Shown here: piece after piece, positions 7,901 to 10,313 of the stretch
Layout: each line of letters begins with the position of its first letter
Numbering within the stretch: position 1 is the stretch's first letter
Origin: Bacteroidales bacterium
Lineage (GTDB): Bacteria > Bacteroidota > Bacteroidia > Bacteroidales > Muribaculaceae
Assembly: GCA_004552725.1 (NCBI GenBank)
Contig: SFNM01000069.1
Coordinates: 1-10,313, forward strand
Direction: 5' to 3'
Length of the DNA: 10,313 bases
Notes under the pieces: model-generated
The model's input: the letters and a program-made list of their open reading frames with translations, nothing else
Database searches by the model: none
Told to the model about the DNA's origin: nothing
Translations under genes and position numbers: made by a program

Positions 7901-8299
7901 ACTTACCGGTTCTCCACATCAATCGACGGCCTTAGCGAGGGCCGTCACACCATCGAACTGGTTGTGGCCAACAATGCCGGCCTCATAGCGCGCGCCACTA
8001 CCGACTTCGTGGTAGTGACCCGCCTCGACTCCCCGACGCTTTCCGTCGAGGAGACCCCGGCGCGCACCGTCGCTACCTTCAATCTTAGCGACGCATACGC
8101 CTCCAATCGCCTGATTATCACCGACATTAATGGCAACACAGTGTTCTCCGCCGAAAACGTTGCCTTCCCCTACGCGTGGGACCTCACCGACGGCGAAGGC
8201 AAGCCCCTGCCCAACGGCCGCTACAACGCATCAGTGCTTATCAACCGCGACTCCTACTACGGCCACTCCAGCGCGGCGCAAATACTCATCGTGCGATAA
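4901..8299 (+). CDS. porU: type IX secretion system sortase PorU (C25 family)
   Basis: PorU is the outer-membrane cysteine protease that removes the C-terminal sorting domain of T9SS cargo and transfers the cargo to a surface anchor. Residues 1-19 are a signal peptide (LCIASAASA then FDAS). A long N-terminal region (about 20-395) precedes a gingipain-type C25 domain (about 400-770) starting PDMLIITTDEFLPIAQ. Its catalytic His is H641 in SFSGHGAP and its Cys is C674 in MMFSSCDQFSYD. The 33-residue gap equals that of the His657/Cys690 pair I recall for P. gingivalis PorU. The domain ends near GGDPAL (764-769). Beta-rich segments follow, then a FlgD-like Ig module at the C-terminus with WDLTDGEGKPLPNGRY (1093-1108). 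The 1132-residue length fits the family. It is the last gene of the rex operon, three bases after the FAH-like gene, and ends at a strong terminator. Confidence 0.93.
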   Translation: MKHILSAITALCIASAASAFDASTYRSSSVLNSGHWVKISTADQGIHQLTYERLRELGFEHPENVQVYGYGAVQFTDHAYADDQPDDLTPTATYHTGDGRILFFGEADNDLEYTNETRTNGSYKYRRNYYDTRSYYFLSDCRGAVAVATTDMLPVAENASEESHISVVINDEDNLCPIKGGIDYHNFNCTGGEKVPLNFTLRNFQATALEAVASVVYRFAVRSTLATTISTSLTNATLYAAIPTKAWNIPENDYDQFNYPSAIVTFVPKTAEGNVTVTANLPSLTYSYCAFDRALLRYPRANAFEADCNQLVMYYSSAQRSNAVNQVFSGVDNGEVVLWLANRPDQMTQIIGEYNEEARTLSFGINDNTKRVVAFRPEASFPEPEVIGEVAAQDLHAASTPDMLIITTDEFLPIAQNLANLHRAYQNLDVLVVDQAQIFNEFSSGTRDVMAYRRFAKMLYDRNPEKFKSILLFGVGAYDNRCLTIPVVDRLLAYENTDPDQSRNSITCYASDNIFGMLADDYAHSEIQRQPMQVAVGRVPAITGTQAQNYVDKVAKYLENPVDPASRYRALIIAGEGDRNTHAKHCIEVSSTITAENPDFTIVDLPTQLYEEPGGGNSEAVINIAHDQLVQGVGYVSFSGHGAPTFIANCGVFTTNTAEKYTYSHYPFMMFSSCDQFSYDRMQNGLLESMLFNPDGGAIAGVAATRSVYIVYNQHTCAPVAAAFAAATANSTFGSIYLDARSRSFKRSGITRSGLVNNMSYNLGGDPALPAGASSHSAVITAINDTYFTAEAPLSSDNGATIMPLTPATFTGQITDHEGNVDPAFNGTATITILEAARVYSTKNTSEESNYTPLDYTLEYDILAQTEAKVENGLFSAVISTPVSEVIDADHRVVITAVTDDNSASAIATARGLKVKDYNPEDFADVHFNAPVIKEFYLDDLSFVPGDETSAEITVNAVVDPAESGLRLSSADISTRTRLVVDGLASHSGLNAGFTRLDDGTYRFSTSIDGLSEGRHTIELVVANNAGLIARATTDFVVVTRLDSPTLSVEETPARTVATFNLSDAYASNRLIITDINGNTVFSAENVAFPYAWDLTDGEGKPLPNGRYNASVLINRDSYYGHSSAAQILIVR

Positions 8300-8322
8300 T
8301 ACACATATATTATATCATACCC

Positions 8323-8374
8323 CCGACTTGGCAGATTTCGGTTCTCAATCCAATCCGCCAAGTCGGCTTTTTTT
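8323..8374 (+). terminator. Rho-independent terminator after porU
   Basis: CCGACTTGGC (8323-8332) pairs with GCCAAGTCGG (8357-8366). After one mismatch the stem continues as GATT/AATC, with a 14-base loop and a T-run at 8368-8374. It begins 24 bases after the porU stop and separates porU from porV. Confidence 0.9.
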
Positions 8375-8403
8375 ACGTCGATGCAATATTTTCGCTAATT
8401 TTC
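8372..8403 (+). promoter_or_regulatory. possible porV promoter
   Basis: TAATTTTC (8396-8403) is one base off the -7 consensus TAnnTTTG. A T-rich stretch from the terminator sits at the -33 distance. The predicted leader of about 24 bases is like that of rex. A promoter is expected here because of the strong terminator upstream, but the match is imperfect. Confidence 0.3.
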
Positions 8404-8433
8404 AGTTATATAGGTGTATAATACTGAAATTGC

Positions 8434-9627
8434 ATGAAAATATTTCGCATCATAGCCGTTGTAGCCACTCTCATCGGCATCGGCTCATTAGCCTCGGCGC
8501 AGAAAAGCGCCTTCAACCCCATCCAAACCGGCGTAACCTCCCTGGGTATCGCCCCCGATGCTCGTGGCGCTTCGATGGGCGACCTCGGCGCGGCTACCGA
8601 GGCCGACGTCAACTCCCAATATTGGAACCCGTCGAAGTATGCTTTTGCATACTCGCAGGCCGGTGTAGGCCTTAGTTACACCCCGTGGCTGCGCAAACTC
8701 GTCAACGACATCTTCCTGGCCAACCTCTCCGGCTACCTCAAAATCGGCCGCGACGACAACCAAGCCATCTCGGCCTCGTTGCGCTACTTCTCCCTGGGCG
8801 AAGTAAACTCCTCCAACGCCGGCAGCGACATAGCCCAAACCATCAACCCCTACGAAATGTCGTTCGACATCGGCTATTCGCGCAAACTCTCCGAGAAATT
8901 CTCCATGGGCGTGGTGTTCCGCTACATCTACTCCGACCTCGGCTTCTCCGACTCATACGCCGGTGACCAAAACTCCGGCGCATCAGCCTTCGCCGCCGAC
9001 ATCTCCGGCTACTACACCACCTATCCCATCATCGGCCGCAACGAATGTCAATGGTCGTGGGGCTTCAACATCTCCAACATCGGCACGAAGGTGGCATACA
9101 ACGACGGCGAAAACCCCGCCTTCCTGCCCACCAACCTCCGTATCGGCACAGCCTTCACCTTCCCCTTGGCCGACTACCACAACCTCACCTTCGCCCTCGA
9201 CGCCAACAAACTCCTGGTGCCCGCGCGCCCTCGCCAATCCGACTACGACACCCAAACCCCTGAAGGCCAAGCCGCCTACACCGACGCCCTCACCGACTGG
9301 GAAAACACCTCCTCAATCTCCGGCATCTTCAAATCATTCTCCGACGCACCCGGCGGCGCTTCCGAAGAATTCAAAGAAATCAACTGGAGCATCGGCGCTG
9401 AATATTCGTACAACAACCAATTTTTCCTGCGCGCCGGCTACTTCTACGAACACCCCGACAAAGGCAACCGCCAATACTTCTCGGCGGGCGCCGGCTTCTC
9501 ACTCAACGTAGTGCGCCTCGACGCCTCCTACATGATTGCCACCGCCGCCTCCTCGCCGCTGGACCAAACCCTCCGCTTCACCCTCACCTTCGATATGGAC
9601 GGCCTCAAAAACCTCTTCGGCCGCTAA
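8434..9627 (+). CDS. porV: type IX secretion system outer-membrane protein PorV (LptO)
   Basis: PorV is a FadL-like outer-membrane beta-barrel that collects T9SS cargo from the translocon and delivers it to PorU for cleavage and anchoring. The 397-residue length is close to known PorV proteins. Residues 1-22 form a signal peptide ending SLASA, with the mature protein starting QKSAFNP. The N-terminal stretch GVTSLGIAPDARGASMGDLG followed by NSQYWNPSKYA (about 32-71) is characteristic of the PorV family. The rest alternates in barrel fashion and closes with LDQTLRFTLTFDMDG. Codon use is heavily C-ending, indicating strong expression, as expected for an abundant outer-membrane protein. It follows porU as in other Bacteroidota, but a strong terminator stands between them, so it is probably transcribed from its own promoter. 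The ATG at 8434 is chosen because it begins a complete signal peptide. Confidence 0.93.
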   Translation: MKIFRIIAVVATLIGIGSLASAQKSAFNPIQTGVTSLGIAPDARGASMGDLGAATEADVNSQYWNPSKYAFAYSQAGVGLSYTPWLRKLVNDIFLANLSGYLKIGRDDNQAISASLRYFSLGEVNSSNAGSDIAQTINPYEMSFDIGYSRKLSEKFSMGVVFRYIYSDLGFSDSYAGDQNSGASAFAADISGYYTTYPIIGRNECQWSWGFNISNIGTKVAYNDGENPAFLPTNLRIGTAFTFPLADYHNLTFALDANKLLVPARPRQSDYDTQTPEGQAAYTDALTDWENTSSISGIFKSFSDAPGGASEEFKEINWSIGAEYSYNNQFFLRAGYFYEHPDKGNRQYFSAGAGFSLNVVRLDASYMIATAASSPLDQTLRFTLTFDMDGLKNLFGR

Positions 9628-9693
9628 AATCCACCCCGCTCAATCAATTAAATACGGATTTCGTGCAATTTTTTTGTTTTTTTGGCAAAAAAA

Positions 9694-9725
9694 TTTGCAC
9701 AGTACAAAAAAAGTTCGTAACTTTG
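9694..9725 (+). promoter_or_regulatory. tRNA-Gln promoter
   Basis: TTTG (9694-9697) is the -33 box and TAACTTTG (9718-9725) the -7 box, with a 20-base spacer. This is the same arrangement as the nhaD promoter. The predicted start is about 18 bases before the mature tRNA. Confidence 0.8.
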
Positions 9726-9749
9726 CATCGCTTTTAAGGCAAAGCACTT

Positions 9750-9820
9750 AGTCTTATGGTGTAATGGTAGCACTACAGATTTTGGTTCTGTCTGTCTAGG
9801 TTCGAATCCTGGTAAGACTA
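9750..9820 (+). tRNA. tRNA-Gln, anticodon TTG (UUG)
   Basis: The cloverleaf is complete. The acceptor AGTCTTA (9750-9756) pairs with TAAGACT (9813-9819) at all seven positions, with A9820 as discriminator. The D stem is GTG/CAC (9759-9761 with 9771-9773). The anticodon stem ACAGA/TCTGT (9775-9779 with 9787-9791) encloses loop TTTTGGT, giving anticodon TTG at 9782-9784, which reads CAA. The T arm is CTAGG, loop TTCGAAT, CCTGG (9796-9812). The terminal CCA is not encoded and must be added enzymatically. Confidence 0.96.
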
Positions 9821-9823
9821 CGG

Positions 9824-9858
9824 AAAAAGGAGCAAAGCACATCGCTTTGCTCTTTTTT
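9824..9858 (+). terminator. terminator after tRNA-Gln
   Basis: GAGCAAAGC (9830-9838) pairs perfectly with GCTTTGCTC (9844-9852) around a five-base loop. It is preceded by five A residues and followed by six T residues. This ends the tRNA transcript four bases after the discriminator base. Confidence 0.9.
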
Positions 9859-9896
9859 CGTACCCCTTACCAATTCTCATCACCGGCTCCTACCCA

Positions 9897-9940
9897 CGTA
9901 GAAAGCATCTACGCAGAACGAAATAATTATAATTTCGTTC
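9897..9940. repeat. two adjacent inverted repeats
   Basis: CGTAGA (9897-9902) pairs with TCTACG (9908-9913) around AAGCA. Two bases later GAACGAAAT (9916-9924) pairs perfectly with ATTTCGTTC (9932-9940) around a seven-base AT loop. The TTCCG at 9938-9942 could pair instead with CGGAA at 9955-9959, giving a competing structure. No T-run follows the main stems, so these are not ordinary terminators. Confidence 0.6.
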
Positions 9941-9985
9941 CGCGTTCACTTTTTCGGAAAAATCCAAAAAATACGGAAGGCAACG

Positions 9986-10022
9986 CACATATCCACCTCC
10001 GGGGGAGGGAGGTGGATATGTG
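9986..10022. repeat. perfect 15-bp inverted repeat with 7-base loop
   Basis: CACATATCCACCTCC (9986-10000) is exactly complementary to GGAGGTGGATATGTG (10008-10022), with loop GGGGGAG. No U-tract follows, which argues against a terminator. A perfect stem of this length outside any gene suggests a maintained RNA or DNA structure or a dispersed repeat. Confidence 0.8.
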
Positions 10023-10034
10023 TCTTGCGGGAGA

Positions 10035-10105
10035 TGCCCTCCGGGCAACGTGTCAATCGGCGTTCGCTACCGGGGGTAGCACCCGCTCCGCGGTAGCAAC
10101 CCCGG
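10035..10105. repeat. cluster of GC-rich inverted repeats
   Basis: TGCCC/GGGCA (10035-10039 with 10043-10047) encloses TCC. GCTACC/GGTAGC (10066-10071 with 10075-10080) encloses GGG. A second GGTAGC at 10092-10097 could replace the first as partner, and CCGGGG (10070-10075) can pair with CCCCGG (10100-10105). The arms are mutually exclusive, so alternative folds are possible. Confidence 0.5.
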
Positions 10106-10168
10106 CTAACAAAAGAGAGCGCCTCAACCGCTACCGCTCCATCGATTTCAACTAATCGTCGGCGGCAG

Positions 10169-10189
10169 TTCTCATTTTTGGTGTGAGAA
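10169..10189. repeat. 6-bp inverted repeat
   Basis: TTCTCA (10169-10174) pairs with TGAGAA (10184-10189) around a nine-base loop. It lies immediately before the first copy of the 27-base direct repeat. Confidence 0.4.
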
Positions 10190-10190
10190 T

Positions 10191-10267
10191 GATAAAAGTT
10201 TGGTTCACTCTACCAAATTGGTAGTGAGATAAAAGTTTGGTTCACTCTACCAAAAGTGAACCAAACT
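10191..10267. repeat. 27-base direct repeat pair with nested palindromes
   Basis: An identical 27-base unit occurs at 10191-10217 and 10228-10254, a 37-base period. Each begins GATAAAAG and contains TTTGGTTCAC and CTACCAAA. Between the copies, CTACCAA and TTGGTAG (10210-10216, 10218-10224) form a palindrome around one base. The second copy's AGTTTGGTTCACT (10234-10246) pairs perfectly with AGTGAACCAAACT (10255-10267) across an eight-base loop. There are too few copies and too short spacers for a CRISPR array. Confidence 0.8.
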
Positions 10268-10313
10268 AAAAATTCAAAATCAAGCGCAATGCCTTCCCAC
10301 CCCTATACCCCCC

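Larger units (their letters stand above)
9859..10313. other. gene-free, repeat-rich intergenic tail
   Basis: I find no convincing gene in these 455 bases. An open frame (9847-10155, plus) exists, but it starts inside the tRNA terminator and runs through several hairpins. The stretch changes composition abruptly: AT-rich to about 9980, GC-rich to about 10110, then AT-rich repeats from about 10165, ending in C-rich sequence. It holds at least seven inverted repeats and a tandem direct repeat, the main ones listed separately. Confidence 0.6.

Noticed and set aside
9847..10155. 102-codon plus-strand open frame
   Set aside because: It starts inside the tRNA terminator, runs through several perfect inverted repeats, and its translation shows no domain or coding pattern.
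10191..10254. CRISPR array
   Set aside because: There are only two copies with a 10-base spacer, and no cas genes are in the window.

Overview
The window reads as a chromosomal segment from a member of the Bacteroidota, most likely order Bacteroidales (a Muribaculaceae- or Porphyromonadaceae-like gut lineage is my inference). Three things support this. The promoters carry the Bacteroidota -7 box TAnnTTTG, several with a TTTG -33 box 19-20 bases upstream. Genes lack clear Shine-Dalgarno sites. Two genes, porU and porV, belong to the type IX secretion system (T9SS), which is restricted to this phylum.

Layout: (1) 5-607, an AT-rich orphan gene, followed by a GC-rich secreted orphan (628-1269). 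(2) efp, elongation factor P (1398-1964), with its own promoter and a hairpin terminator shared with the convergent nhaD. (3) nhaD, an NhaD-type Na+/H+ antiporter on the minus strand (2030-3424). (4) A divergent regulatory region (3425-3707) with one promoter facing each way. (5) A tightly packed plus-strand operon: rex (NADH/NAD+-sensing repressor), a degenerate fumarylacetoacetate-hydrolase-like protein, and porU (T9SS C25-family sortase), with 2- and 3-base gaps, ending in a strong terminator. (6) porV (8434-9627), the outer-membrane barrel partner of PorU. (7) tRNA-Gln(UUG) with promoter and terminator. (8) A gene-free tail (9859-10313) packed with inverted repeats, including a perfect 15-bp hairpin and a 27-base tandem repeat.

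How the genes fit together: PorV carries T9SS cargo at the outer membrane and PorU cleaves its C-terminal sorting domain, so both are needed for one surface-attachment machine. The less expected part is that porU has no visible promoter of its own and lies downstream of rex, so sortase expression may follow the redox regulator's promoter. I see no wholly new system. The best leads are the rex/FAH-like/porU linkage, the apparently catalytically dead FAH-like protein, and the repeat-rich tail.
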